Assembly: GCA_036380715.1 (NCBI GenBank)
Contig: DASVEF010000109.1
Coordinates: 1 to 64,000 of the forward strand
Origin: UBA5704 sp036380715
GTDB taxonomy: Bacteria > Acidobacteriota > Thermoanaerobaculia > Multivoradales > UBA5704
Direction: 5' to 3'
DNA length: 64,000 nt
Shown here: positions 6,066 through 14,633 of the stretch, piece after piece
Layout: each line of letters starts with the position of its first letter
How positions within the stretch are numbered: position 1 is the stretch's first letter
Notes under the pieces: generated by a model
Seen by the model: the letters and a program-made list of their open reading frames with translations, nothing else
The model's database searches: none
Told to the model about the DNA's origin: nothing
Translations under genes and position numbers: made by a program

Positions 6066-8732
6066 ATGAGACAGATCAACATTCTCTCGTCACGGCTGCG
6101 CGCTCTGTTCGGGCGCGAGGCCGTCATCGGTGACATGGACGAGGAGCTCCGCCTCCACGTGGAGATGGAGGCGGAGGCGAACGTCGGGCGGGGGATGCCA
6201 CCCGCGGAAGCGCGCCGGGCCGCCCTCAGGAGCTTCGGCAATTTCGACAGCGTCAGGGAGCGGGCCTACGAGGTTCGCGGAGGCGGGATGATCGAGGCTT
6301 TCGTGCAGGACGTCCGGTACGGCGCGCGGGTGCTCGCCAAGAACATGGGTTTCACCACGGTCGCGGTGCTCACCCTCGCCCTGGGGATCGGGGCGAACAC
6401 GGCCATCTTCTCGGTCGTCAACGAGCTGCTCCTGCGCCCGCTGCCCTACCGCGACGCGGAGCGGCTCGTCATGCTGTGGGAGATCTCCCCGGAAGGCAGG
6501 CACCAGAACACGACTTCACGCATCAACTTCCGGGCCTGGCGCGAGCAGAGCACGGCCTTCGAGGGCATGGCGGCGTTCGCCGACTTTCGTCTCGGCCTGG
6601 CCGGCGACGGCGAGCCGGAGGTGGTGTCGGTCCAGGCCGCCAATCCCGAGCTGTTCCGGATCCTCGGCGTCGCGCCGATCCTCGGCCGGAGCCTGACGCA
6701 GGAGGACGCCCGCCCCGACGCGCCCGAGATCGCCGTCCTGAGCCACGGTCTCTGGCGGCGGCGGTTCGGGGGCGATCCGCAAGTGATCGGCAGGCCCATC
6801 ACGCTCGACGGCGAGCCTTTCACCGTGGTCGGCGTCCTCCCGGCGGGTTTTCAGTGGCACATCGCATCGAGGTCGCGCACGGGGAAGGCTGCCGAAATCT
6901 GGACGGTGCTGTCAATGCCCACGGAGGGGGGCGCCGCCACGCGAGGCCGGTTCCTTTCAGTGGTGGCGCGCCTGAAGCCCGGCGTCTCCCTTGAGCAGGC
7001 CGAGGCCGAGATGAAGACCATCGCGGCCCGCCTCGAACAGGAGGATCCGGGATACAACAAGGGGGTGGGCGCGGAGGTCATCCCGCTGCGCGAGCAATTC
7101 GTCGGCAACGTCCGGCCCGCGCTCCTGGTCCTTCTCGGCGCCGTCGGCTTCGTGCTGCTGATCGCGTGCGCCAACGTCGCCAACCTCCTGCTCTCTCGCG
7201 CCGCGGCCCGGGAGAAGGAGATCGCGCTGCGGACGGCGCTCGGCGCGAGCCGTGCTCGTGTCGTCCGGCAGCTTCTCACCGAGAGCCTGCTGCTCGCCGC
7301 GCTCGGCTGTCTGCTCGGTCTGGGGCTCGCGTGGTGGGGCATCCAGGCGCTCGTGGCGATCAGCCCGCGCGACCTCGTCAATCTGCAGGGCGTCGGCCTC
7401 AACCTCCCGGTGCTCGCCGTGACGGTGGCCGTTTCGCTGGCGACCGGAATCCTCTTCGGCCTGGCGCCCGCCCTCGAGGCGACGCGCCTGAACCTCAACG
7501 AGACGCTCAAGGAAGGCGGCAAAGGCGCCGGAGGGAAGGGCGCCCGCAGCCGCCGCCTGCGGGACATCCTCGTGGTCGCGGAGATCGCTCTGGCGCTCGT
7601 GCTGCTGGCCAGCGCGGGACTGCTGGTGAAGAGCTTCGTCCGCCTGCAACAGATCGACACCGGGTTCAACACCGAGAACGTGCTGACCCTGGTGGCGAAT
7701 CTGCCGACCGGCAAGTACCAGACGATGGAGCAGGTCGTCGGCTTCTTCCGGCAGGCGACGGAGCGCATTCGGACGCTCCCCGGCGTCCGTTCCGTCGGCA
7801 TCGTGAACTACCTGCCGTTGTACGGCGGGCTCGGCACAACCACCTCTTTCACCGTCGAGGGCCGGCCCGCGCCTCCGCCGGGCCAGGAACCCAGCACGGA
7901 TGTGCGCGTGGCCGATTCCGACTATTTCGGTGCCATGGGCATCCCCCTGCTGCGTGGCCGCAGTTTCACGGACCGCGAGACCACAGAGCCGAGGCGGGTC
8001 GTGCTCGTCAACGAGTCGATGGCGCGGCAGCACTTTCCCGGAGAAAATCCGATCGGGAAGCGCATCAGCGTCCTCATGTTCGAGGAACCCAGGCCGACGG
8101 AGATCATCGGCGTCGTCGGCGACGTCCGGTACGACAGCCTGACGGACGAGGCGCAGCCGACCGTCTACTTCCCGCTCCCGGAGCTCACCTACCCGTTCAT
8201 GACTTTCGTCGTTCGCACCACCGGCGATCCCGCGGAAATGGCCTCCACGGTGCAGGGCGTGGTGCATGAGATCGACCCGAACCAGCCCGTCTCCGACGTG
8301 CGGACGATGGATCAGGTGATGGCCGACACCGTGGGCCGCGCCCGCTTCAACACGCTCCTGCTCGGGCTCTTCGCGGGGCTGGCGACGCTGCTGGCGGCGG
8401 TCGGCATCTTCGGCGTGATGAGCTACTCGGTGACCCTGCAGACCCGCGAGATCGGGCTCCGGGTGGCGCTCGGCGCAAGGCAGGGCCAGGTCCTGATGCT
8501 CATCCTGAAGCAGGGGCTGCTCCTCACCTTGATCGGCATCGGCATCGGCCTGGCCGGCGCGCTGGCCCTGACGCGCCTCATGTCGGGTCTCCTTTTCGGA
8601 GTGGGCTCGACAGACCCGGCGACCTTTACGGCGATCGTGCTGCTCCTCGCGTTCGTGTCCTTGGTCGCCTGTTACATCCCGGCGCGGCGTGCGGCGCGCG
8701 TGGACCCGCTGATCGCGCTGAGGTATGAGTAA
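6066..8732 (+). CDS. ADOP-type duplicated MacB/FtsX-like ABC permease (module 2)
   Basis: The 888-residue product has the same order as the permease at 2362. A cytoplasmic prefix (DMDEELRLHVEMEAEANV) is followed by a first helix (TTVAVLTLALGIGANTAIFSV) near residue 100 and a periplasmic MacB-like domain. Then come FtsX block 1 (ACANVANLLLSRAAAREKEIALR), a second periplasmic domain and FtsX block 2 (SVTLQTREIGLRVALGARQG). ATG 6066, preceded by AGGAG, is preferred; the frame is open further upstream but there it only shadows padR. No ATPase partner is encoded nearby. Transport substrate or signalling role is unknown. Confidence 0.93.
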   Translation: MRQINILSSRLRALFGREAVIGDMDEELRLHVEMEAEANVGRGMPPAEARRAALRSFGNFDSVRERAYEVRGGGMIEAFVQDVRYGARVLAKNMGFTTVAVLTLALGIGANTAIFSVVNELLLRPLPYRDAERLVMLWEISPEGRHQNTTSRINFRAWREQSTAFEGMAAFADFRLGLAGDGEPEVVSVQAANPELFRILGVAPILGRSLTQEDARPDAPEIAVLSHGLWRRRFGGDPQVIGRPITLDGEPFTVVGVLPAGFQWHIASRSRTGKAAEIWTVLSMPTEGGAATRGRFLSVVARLKPGVSLEQAEAEMKTIAARLEQEDPGYNKGVGAEVIPLREQFVGNVRPALLVLLGAVGFVLLIACANVANLLLSRAAAREKEIALRTALGASRARVVRQLLTESLLLAALGCLLGLGLAWWGIQALVAISPRDLVNLQGVGLNLPVLAVTVAVSLATGILFGLAPALEATRLNLNETLKEGGKGAGGKGARSRRLRDILVVAEIALALVLLASAGLLVKSFVRLQQIDTGFNTENVLTLVANLPTGKYQTMEQVVGFFRQATERIRTLPGVRSVGIVNYLPLYGGLGTTTSFTVEGRPAPPPGQEPSTDVRVADSDYFGAMGIPLLRGRSFTDRETTEPRRVVLVNESMARQHFPGENPIGKRISVLMFEEPRPTEIIGVVGDVRYDSLTDEAQPTVYFPLPELTYPFMTFVVRTTGDPAEMASTVQGVVHEIDPNQPVSDVRTMDQVMADTVGRARFNTLLLGLFAGLATLLAAVGIFGVMSYSVTLQTREIGLRVALGARQGQVLMLILKQGLLLTLIGIGIGLAGALALTRLMSGLLFGVGSTDPATFTAIVLLLAFVSLVACYIPARRAARVDPLIALRYE

Positions 8733-8770
8733 GAGGGTGTCAGAAGCCCTGTAATTTCCTGCGCATTTTC

Positions 8771-8807
8771 CCCCTCTCCCTCCGGGAGAGGGGCCAGGGG
8801 GTGAGGG
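8771..8807. repeat. REP-like palindrome (CCCCTCTCCC family)
   Basis: CCCCTCTCCC (8771-8780) and GGGAGAGGGG (8784-8793) form a perfect hairpin with a three-base loop, followed by the tail GGGGGTGAGGG. The same core occurs at 31.4, 40.0, 40.2, 41.1, 45.4 and 60.8 kb. It lies in the gap after ADOP module 2. Confidence 0.8.
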
Positions 8808-8897
8808 CCGCTGGACAAGGATGCGGTCATCATGGATGATCGCTATTGACGGCGGCGGGGCGTCCGCCACTCCAGGTACTGCTCCTTCGGACACGCC

Positions 8898-9824
8898 ATG
8901 TCAGCCCAGCCCGCACCGCTCGTTTCCATCATCATCCCGTGCTACGCCGCGTCTCCGAAGCAGGCGGAGCTGCTCGATGAAACACTGGACACCGTCGCGG
9001 GGCAGACGTGCAGAGACTACGAGACCATCGTCGTGGACGATGGATCCCCGCTCGACGTCGGCGCGGCCACAGCCCGGCACGCGGCGACCGTGACGCTGCG
9101 GCAGGCCAACGCCGGGTCGGCCGTGGCCCGGAACACCGGAATCAAGGCGAGCCGTGGCCAGTATCTGGTATTCCTGGACGCGGACGACCACCTCCTGCCT
9201 CCCGCGCTCGAAGCGGGCCTGCGCTGCTTCGCCGAACATCCGGAGTGCGGGTTCGCGATCGGCCGGCGCGAGGAGATGACGTACGAAGGGGCTCCGGTCC
9301 CCTGGGGGGTGGCGGCCATGCCGCGCGAGACGCGGATGTACAACGCGCTGCTCGGCTTCGACTGGTACATCATCCCACCTTCCTCGGCGATGTTCCGGCG
9401 CGATGTCGTGGAGGACGTCGGCGGCTTTCGTGATCCATGGGGAGCCGACGATCTGGATTTCTATCTCCGCGTCGCCAAGCGGTATCCTGGCTGGTGCTAC
9501 GAGAATCCGGCGGTGACTCGCTACCGCCGCTACAGCGCCAGCTCCTCGCGCGACGGAGAGCGGATGCTGCGCAGCATCCGCGTCGTCTACGAGCGCCAGT
9601 GGCCGCTGGTGCAAGGAGACGCCGCCGGCGAGGCAGCCTTCCGCCGCGGCCTTGCCAAGCTGACCGACATTTTCAGAGACGGTCTCGTCGAGAATGTAGA
9701 GGATCGGATGCGTGCCGGAGAGTGGCGTCGCGCGCTGCGCAGCGCTCTGCTGCTCGCGCGCGAAAGCCCGCGCCGCCTGGTCACGGCAGCCGCGCGGGGG
9801 CTGCGCGCCGCGATGAACAGATGA
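8898..9824 (+). CDS. Glycosyltransferase family 2
   Basis: The 308-residue protein opens with a GT-A fold nucleotide-binding motif (VSIIIPCYAA) and ETIVVDDGS near residue 45. NAGSAVARNTGIKASRGQYLVFLDADDHLLP carries the DxD-type metal motif (DADD) near residue 95. The C-terminal half includes the acceptor-side GGFRDPWGADDLDFYLRVAKRYP. It should transfer a sugar from a nucleotide-sugar donor at the cytoplasmic face. No membrane helix is evident and there is no polysaccharide cluster nearby, so the acceptor is unknown. It converges with the Nudix gene. Confidence 0.9.
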   Translation: MSAQPAPLVSIIIPCYAASPKQAELLDETLDTVAGQTCRDYETIVVDDGSPLDVGAATARHAATVTLRQANAGSAVARNTGIKASRGQYLVFLDADDHLLPPALEAGLRCFAEHPECGFAIGRREEMTYEGAPVPWGVAAMPRETRMYNALLGFDWYIIPPSSAMFRRDVVEDVGGFRDPWGADDLDFYLRVAKRYPGWCYENPAVTRYRRYSASSSRDGERMLRSIRVVYERQWPLVQGDAAGEAAFRRGLAKLTDIFRDGLVENVEDRMRAGEWRRALRSALLLARESPRRLVTAAARGLRAAMNR

Positions 9825-9847
9825 GACTCTCTCTCGGCGTTGGGACT

Positions 9848-10471
9848 TCACCGCCAGGCGAACAGCGGCTGCTCGTAATGGGCTACGCGGGTCGCCCGGC
9901 CGAGGACCGCGACTTCGGCGAACTGGTGGAGGACCGCGGCCGTGGGAGCGTAGATGAGGGTGCCGAGGATCGCCAGCGCCAGCACCGGCCGGTCGCTCTG
10001 GGAGATAGCATGGGTCACCACGCTCTCGGGCCGCAGCAGGTCGGACACCGGAAGGAGATGAATGGAGGCCACCTCCCGGGGATCCGGGCGGAGCTGGGCG
10101 CCCTCCGCGCCCCAGATGGCCACGGGCGTGATGACGAATCCCGAGCGAGTGGGGTAGTCGTCGAGGCATCCGAGCACGTGACTGGACGGGAGGTCGAGGC
10201 CGACCTCTTCGGCGAGCTCGCGGAGCGCAGTCTCCTCGGCGGTCTCGCCCGCGTCGCGCCGCCCGCCCGGACAGGCCCACTGGCCGCTGTGACGCCGCAG
10301 CCCCGCCGCCCGCTGCGTCAACAGCAGGTTCGCCTCGCCGCGTGCATCCGGCAGAACCACCAGAGCCACCGCCGCTCCGGCCCCGCCGTCCTCGGGAACG
10401 GTGAGCCGTTCGAACCCGGCCAGGTTGTCCCGGAGCCGGAGGCGGAGGTCGTCATCGAAGGGGATCGCCAT
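9848..10471 (-). CDS. Nudix hydrolase, CoA pyrophosphatase type
   Basis: The 207-residue protein carries the full Nudix box GX5EX7REUXEEXGU as G-R-R-D-A-G-E-T-A-E-E-T-A-L-R-E-L-A-E-E-V-G-L around residues 85-107. The preceding LLLTQRAAGLRRHSGQWACPGG matches the signature seen just before the box in CoA pyrophosphatases (NudL-like), which cleave CoA to phosphopantetheine and 3',5'-ADP. The substrate is assigned from that pre-motif rather than from biochemistry. No obvious Shine-Dalgarno precedes the ATG. It is divergent from the hydrolase at 10558. Confidence 0.85.
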   Translation of the reverse strand: MAIPFDDDLRLRLRDNLAGFERLTVPEDGGAGAAVALVVLPDARGEANLLLTQRAAGLRRHSGQWACPGGRRDAGETAEETALRELAEEVGLDLPSSHVLGCLDDYPTRSGFVITPVAIWGAEGAQLRPDPREVASIHLLPVSDLLRPESVVTHAISQSDRPVLALAILGTLIYAPTAAVLHQFAEVAVLGRATRVAHYEQPLFAWR

Positions 10472-10557
10472 AGGAGAAGGATAGCTGTTCTGAAACGCGG
10501 AGGCCGCGCCGTTCGTAATGGCTGCGGACCATCAATCTCGCCAGGAGGAAGTACGCG

Positions 10558-11919
10558 ATGAAACGGGCTCTGCGCAAGCGTTGGATCGTTCTCGCCGTGC
10601 TCGCGGCCGCGGGCGTGATTGCTTATTTCACCCTGTTCCGATCGGAGCCCCTGGATACCCGCTTCAACGGCGCCTACCGGCTGGAGGACGGCCGTCTGGT
10701 CGTCGTGACGGCCCGGGAGGGAGATACGCTCCGCTATGCCCTCATGAACGGCGAGAGCCGCGCCCTCTGGCCCACGGGGGATTATGCCTATGAAGCCGGG
10801 CCTGGCTGGAGCGACCGGAAACCGGCGGAGGTGGAGGTCACCTTCTCGCCGCCCGGACCTGACGGACGCTCTGCAGGCTTCACCTGGAAGCGGCCGGACG
10901 GCTCCGGGCAGGCCCGGCGTCTGGACCTCCCGGAGACCGTCTTCACCTTCCCGAGCGGCGATCTCACGCTGCGTGGCAAGCTGGTGACGCCGGCCGGCCC
11001 GGGTCCGTTCCCCGTGGTGGTCGTGGTCCACGGCTCGGGCAAGGAGAGCGCCGTGGACGCCTACTCCATGCCCTACCTCTTCGCCTCCCACGGGATCGCC
11101 ACCCTGATCTATGACAAGCGCGGCACCGGGGGCTCCGCGGGGAAGTACACGCAGAACTTCCACGTCCTGGCCCGGGACGCCCTGGCGGCGGTGGGCTGGC
11201 TGCGGAAACGCTCTGACGTCGATCCCTCGCGGATCCACCTGGCGGGCTACAGCCAGGGAGGATGGATCGCGCCCTTGGCCGCTTCCAAGACCCGGGGCAT
11301 CCGGAGCCTGCTGATCAACTACGGCCCGATGGTCCCCATCGCGGGCGAGGACCGCTGGGGCTACGTCTACGCCCTGCGTAAAAAAGGTTTCGGCGAGGAC
11401 GCGATCCGCCAGGCCGACCGGATCAACGGAGTGATCGAAGCGATCGTCGACCACGGCGAAGACCGCTGGGACGAGCTCGGCCGCCGGCTCGACGAAGCCG
11501 AGGGCGAGCCCTGGTTCGAAGCGGTCAAGGGGAGCGACTCGGCCCTGGGATTCGTCGCCGGGACCCGCCTGCCGCTCTGGGCCATGCGCCTCTACGCCTG
11601 GTGGGCGTTCCGTTCCACCGGCGGCGAGCCCTTCGTCGATCGGCTCTACGATCCGGTCCCCACCCTGGCCTTCCTCACCGAGACCCCCAGCCTGTGGATC
11701 TTCGGCGGCGAGGACGACAGCATGCCCACGCAATGGACGGTGGAGAAGCTCGAAGACCTCCGCTCGAAAGGCCGGCCCATCCAGATCCACGTCTTTCCGC
11801 AAGCAGACCACGGCATTCTGCGCTTCGAGGAGACCCAGGACGGAACCCGCAGGTACCTGGGCTACGAGCCCGAGTATTGGCGGATGCAGGTCGAATGGCT
11901 GCGGGGGCAGAGCGGTTGA
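10558..11919 (+). CDS. Membrane-anchored alpha/beta hydrolase (S9/DLH-like)
   Basis: The 453-residue product has an N-terminal signal or anchor helix (WIVLAVLAAAGVIAYFTLF, residues 9-27), a beta-rich region to about residue 140, and an alpha/beta-hydrolase domain. Catalytic candidates are Ser232 in GYSQGG, Asp386 or 387 in FGGEDDSMP, and His418 in QADHGI. VVVHGSGKES supplies the oxyanion region. The cap region is rich in Arg and Trp. Related acidobacterial proteins are annotated as prolyl-oligopeptidase-like or CocE-like hydrolases; ester versus peptide substrate cannot be decided. A purine-rich ribosome site (AGGAGG) lies ten bases before ATG. Confidence 0.85.
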   Translation: MKRALRKRWIVLAVLAAAGVIAYFTLFRSEPLDTRFNGAYRLEDGRLVVVTAREGDTLRYALMNGESRALWPTGDYAYEAGPGWSDRKPAEVEVTFSPPGPDGRSAGFTWKRPDGSGQARRLDLPETVFTFPSGDLTLRGKLVTPAGPGPFPVVVVVHGSGKESAVDAYSMPYLFASHGIATLIYDKRGTGGSAGKYTQNFHVLARDALAAVGWLRKRSDVDPSRIHLAGYSQGGWIAPLAASKTRGIRSLLINYGPMVPIAGEDRWGYVYALRKKGFGEDAIRQADRINGVIEAIVDHGEDRWDELGRRLDEAEGEPWFEAVKGSDSALGFVAGTRLPLWAMRLYAWWAFRSTGGEPFVDRLYDPVPTLAFLTETPSLWIFGGEDDSMPTQWTVEKLEDLRSKGRPIQIHVFPQADHGILRFEETQDGTRRYLGYEPEYWRMQVEWLRGQSG

Positions 11920-11989
11920 CAGACCTCCTGCAAGAGTGCCGGCCGAATCCCTACACACTTTGACTGCGGCTCCTCTCTCCCATCCTGCC

Positions 11990-12016
11990 TGTAACAAACC
12001 ACCGCCTCAGGTGTAT
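11990..12016 (+). promoter_or_regulatory. Possible ECF-type autoregulated promoter
   Basis: TGTAACA (from 11990) and GTGTAT (12011-12016) resemble the AAC-containing -35 and the -10 region of ECF promoters. They lie about 40 bases upstream of the ECF sigma factor start. Autoregulation is common for such genes, but the match is short. Confidence 0.3.
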
Positions 12017-12053
12017 GGGTAGGATGTAGACGAGCAGAGGGAGAACCTGAACC

Positions 12054-12611
12054 TTGACCGAGGCCATCGAGCAGGACCGGATATTCTGGCGGGCCGCGTA
12101 CCAGTCCCACGCGCCGGCGGTGCTCGCCTTCCTGCGGCACCGCCTGGGACGGCGCGAGGACGCCGAAGACCTGCTCCAGGAGACTTTCGTGCGGGCGATC
12201 CGCAGCGGCTCCTTCGACGGGGACAACCTCCGCGCCTACCTGCTGCGCACCGCCCACAACCTCTGGGTCAACCGGCGGCGGCGTCCGCGGCTGGTCGTCC
12301 CCGCGGCGGGCCCCACGGCGGGCGAGAATGACGCCTCTCTCGCCGACGTGCCGGCGGAGGCGGCCTCTCCCGAGCAGGAGACCGCCTGGAGCGCCTTCCG
12401 CGAGGAGCTGCAGCGCGTCCTCGCGGGCTTGAGCGAGCCGCACCGCCGGGCGTTCGAGCTGGGCGCTCTCGAGCAGCGCAGCTACGGCGAGATCGCCCAG
12501 CTCACCGGATGGAGCCTGGCGCAGGTCAAGGTGAACCTCTACCGCGCCCGCAAACGGGTTATCGAAGAGCTGCGCGAACACTTCCCGCAGGCGACCAGGA
12601 GCAGACCATGA
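12054..12611 (+). CDS. ECF-family RNA polymerase sigma factor
   Basis: The 185-residue protein has sigma region 2 (VLAFLRHRLGRREDAEDLLQETFVRAIRS, with the helix that contacts core polymerase) and LLRTAHNLWVNRRRR. A linker precedes region 4 (LAGLSEPHRRAFELGALEQRSYGEIAQLTGWSLAQVKVNLYRARKRV), the -35-binding helix-turn-helix. Region 3 is absent, as in ECF sigmas. Start is TTG, which may limit expression. Its stop overlaps the next gene by ATGA (12608-12611), so the anti-sigma factor is translationally coupled. Confidence 0.95.
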   Translation: MTEAIEQDRIFWRAAYQSHAPAVLAFLRHRLGRREDAEDLLQETFVRAIRSGSFDGDNLRAYLLRTAHNLWVNRRRRPRLVVPAAGPTAGENDASLADVPAEAASPEQETAWSAFREELQRVLAGLSEPHRRAFELGALEQRSYGEIAQLTGWSLAQVKVNLYRARKRVIEELREHFPQATRSRP

Positions 12612-13243
12612 GCGATTGTGCGACCTACGAGATGTCCATTTCAGCCCTGGCCGACGGGGAGCTTCCCGCGGAAGACCTGCTGCCGGCGATCGATCACCTC
12701 GCCGGGTGCCCCTCCTGCCAGGCTTTCTATCGCGACGTGCGGGCGCTCGCAGCGGCCCTCCCGGCCGGCGGCGCGCGGCATCTCTCAGTATCCGCGGCAT
12801 CCGCGCCCGGAGAGGCGCCCGAAGAGGTCTGGCGCCGTATCGAGGCGGCTGCGGCCCCCGCGCTCTCGCGCACAGAGCGGACCCGGCCCTGGGCGATGCG
12901 CCTCGCGGCGGCGGTCCTCCTCATCGCCAGCCTTTGGGGAGCCTTTGCGGCCGTGCGTTCCACGCTTCACCCACCGGGTGAGCCGATCGAGGTCGCTCTT
13001 GGGGAAGACCGCGGCCGGATGTCCGAGCAGCGGTTCGTCGATCTCACCGTCGAGCTCCTCCGCGCCGATTCCCGCTACCACCAGGAGATGCTCCAGGTCC
13101 TGACCGCCGTCACTGAGCGGGACGGGCGGCGGGAGACCCCGGTCGATTACGACACTCCCTTCCCGGAAGGGGACGAGGGCCAATCCGACGACTTGCGCGA
13201 CCTCGCCGCCGTGCGGCCGCAGGGATCGCGCCGGCTTTCCTGA
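12608..13243 (+). CDS. Zinc-finger anti-sigma factor, single-pass membrane protein
   Basis: The 211-residue product starts within the ATGA overlap with the sigma gene. Residues 1-45 hold a zinc-binding anti-sigma helix with H-L-A-G-C-P-S-C (H-x3-C-x2-C). One membrane helix (AMRLAAAVLLIASLWGAFAAV, about residues 98-118) separates it from a periplasmic region of about 90 residues. It should sequester the ECF sigma at the membrane and release it on an envelope signal. No site-2 protease or partner sensor gene is adjacent; the secreted repeat protein downstream may be a target or a signal partner. Confidence 0.9.
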   Translation: MSDCATYEMSISALADGELPAEDLLPAIDHLAGCPSCQAFYRDVRALAAALPAGGARHLSVSAASAPGEAPEEVWRRIEAAAAPALSRTERTRPWAMRLAAAVLLIASLWGAFAAVRSTLHPPGEPIEVALGEDRGRMSEQRFVDLTVELLRADSRYHQEMLQVLTAVTERDGRRETPVDYDTPFPEGDEGQSDDLRDLAAVRPQGSRRLS

Positions 13244-13276
13244 CACCCGGGATTTTTCGTTCAAAAGGGCTCTACC

Positions 13277-14503
13277 ATGAAAAAAATCTTTCTCTTCGGT
13301 CTCGGGGTGCTCTTCGCTTTGAGTGCGACCGCCGCTCCGGCGCGGGACCCCCGGGGCTTTCTCTACGGCCGGATCACCACCACCGGCGGCTCGGTCTACG
13401 AGGGCCGCCTCCGCTGGAACAACAAGGAAGAGGCGTTCTGGGGAGACTTCTTCAATGCGGGCAAGGAGGATTTGCCGTACCTCAAGTACGCCCCCCAGAG
13501 AGAGCGGCGCCGGGATTCGATCGAGATTTTCGGCATCCGGATCGGCATTTCGGATGAGGACGACGGAAGCCGCCAGCTCGGCGCCCGTTTTGGAGACCTC
13601 CGGCATATCGAAGTCGAAAGGCGTAATGATGCCACGGTAGTCTTCAAGAGCGGCGCCCGCTACGAGGTGAGCGGCGGCTCGAACGACCTCGACAGCGACA
13701 CGGAGATCACCGTCTGGGACCGCAAGGCCGGTGAGACGCGGCTGCGATGGAACAAGATCCGCACGATCGACTTCCTGCCGACTCCGGACAACCTTGCCGT
13801 GCCGGCCTTCCGCCTGCGCGGGACGGTCGATACCGAAAACGGGACCTTCCGCGGCTACATCCAATGGGACCAGGATGAGTGCCTGTCGAGCGACGAGCTG
13901 GACGGGAATACCCAAGACGGCGAGGTGTCGCTTCCAATGGGTGAGATCCGGTCGATCGAACGGCAGGGCCGCGACAGCTCGAAAGTCGTTTTGCGGACGG
14001 GCCGCACCCTCGTGCTCAAGGGCACCAACGACGTCGATTCTTCCAACCGGGGGATCTACGTCAGCGACTCGCGTTTCGGCCGGGTGCTGGTCAACTGGGA
14101 GACCTTCCGCCGCATCGATTTCGATCCTCCCGGCGACAGCGGTCCGGCCTATACCGATTTCCGTCCCGGCCGCCCCCTGTTCGGCAAGGTGAGCACCGCC
14201 CAGGGCAAGACCTACCGCGGACGCCTCGTCTACGACCTCGACGAAACGGAGACCATGGACCTCCTCGACGGCCGGCGGGGCGGCGTCGAGTACAGCATTC
14301 CATTCGCCCGCATCGCCTTCCTCCTCCCCGAGAGGACCGACTCGAGCCGCGTGGTGCTCAGGAACGGCCAGGAGCTGAGGCTGGAGGACTCGGTCGACGT
14401 CGGCCGCGAAAACGCCGGGGTGCTGGTCTTCGAACCGGGGCGGAAGGAGCCGCGATACTTCCCCTGGCAGGACATCCGGAGGATCGACTTCGAGGCTCGA
14501 TGA
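13277..14503 (+). CDS. Secreted protein with internal beta-rich repeats, third gene of the ECF cluster
   Basis: The 408-residue product has a signal peptide (LFGLGVLFALSATAAPA). The mature region contains about three copies of a 110-130-residue unit. Each begins G-x-[IV]-x-T-x-G-x-[SY]-Y-x-G-x-[IL]-x-[WY], continues through a DLLDG or DELDG segment, then SSRVVLRNGQELRLEDS and a closing W-x-x-[IF]-R-x-IDF. Copies start near residues 30, 175 and 300. I do not recognise an enzyme family. Its position 33 bases after the anti-sigma gene suggests an envelope function within the sigma regulon. Confidence 0.78.
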   Translation: MKKIFLFGLGVLFALSATAAPARDPRGFLYGRITTTGGSVYEGRLRWNNKEEAFWGDFFNAGKEDLPYLKYAPQRERRRDSIEIFGIRIGISDEDDGSRQLGARFGDLRHIEVERRNDATVVFKSGARYEVSGGSNDLDSDTEITVWDRKAGETRLRWNKIRTIDFLPTPDNLAVPAFRLRGTVDTENGTFRGYIQWDQDECLSSDELDGNTQDGEVSLPMGEIRSIERQGRDSSKVVLRTGRTLVLKGTNDVDSSNRGIYVSDSRFGRVLVNWETFRRIDFDPPGDSGPAYTDFRPGRPLFGKVSTAQGKTYRGRLVYDLDETETMDLLDGRRGGVEYSIPFARIAFLLPERTDSSRVVLRNGQELRLEDSVDVGRENAGVLVFEPGRKEPRYFPWQDIRRIDFEAR

Positions 14504-14633
14504 GCCGGGAGAGCGCGGCGCGCGCGAATTCGTAAACAGCAATAGATACAATCATTTGACGCGGCACCGCGGAAGGAGGTATCGTCTGGTCTATCCAGCG
14601 CAGACGTGAGGTGTACCCCCTTTGCGGGAATCA

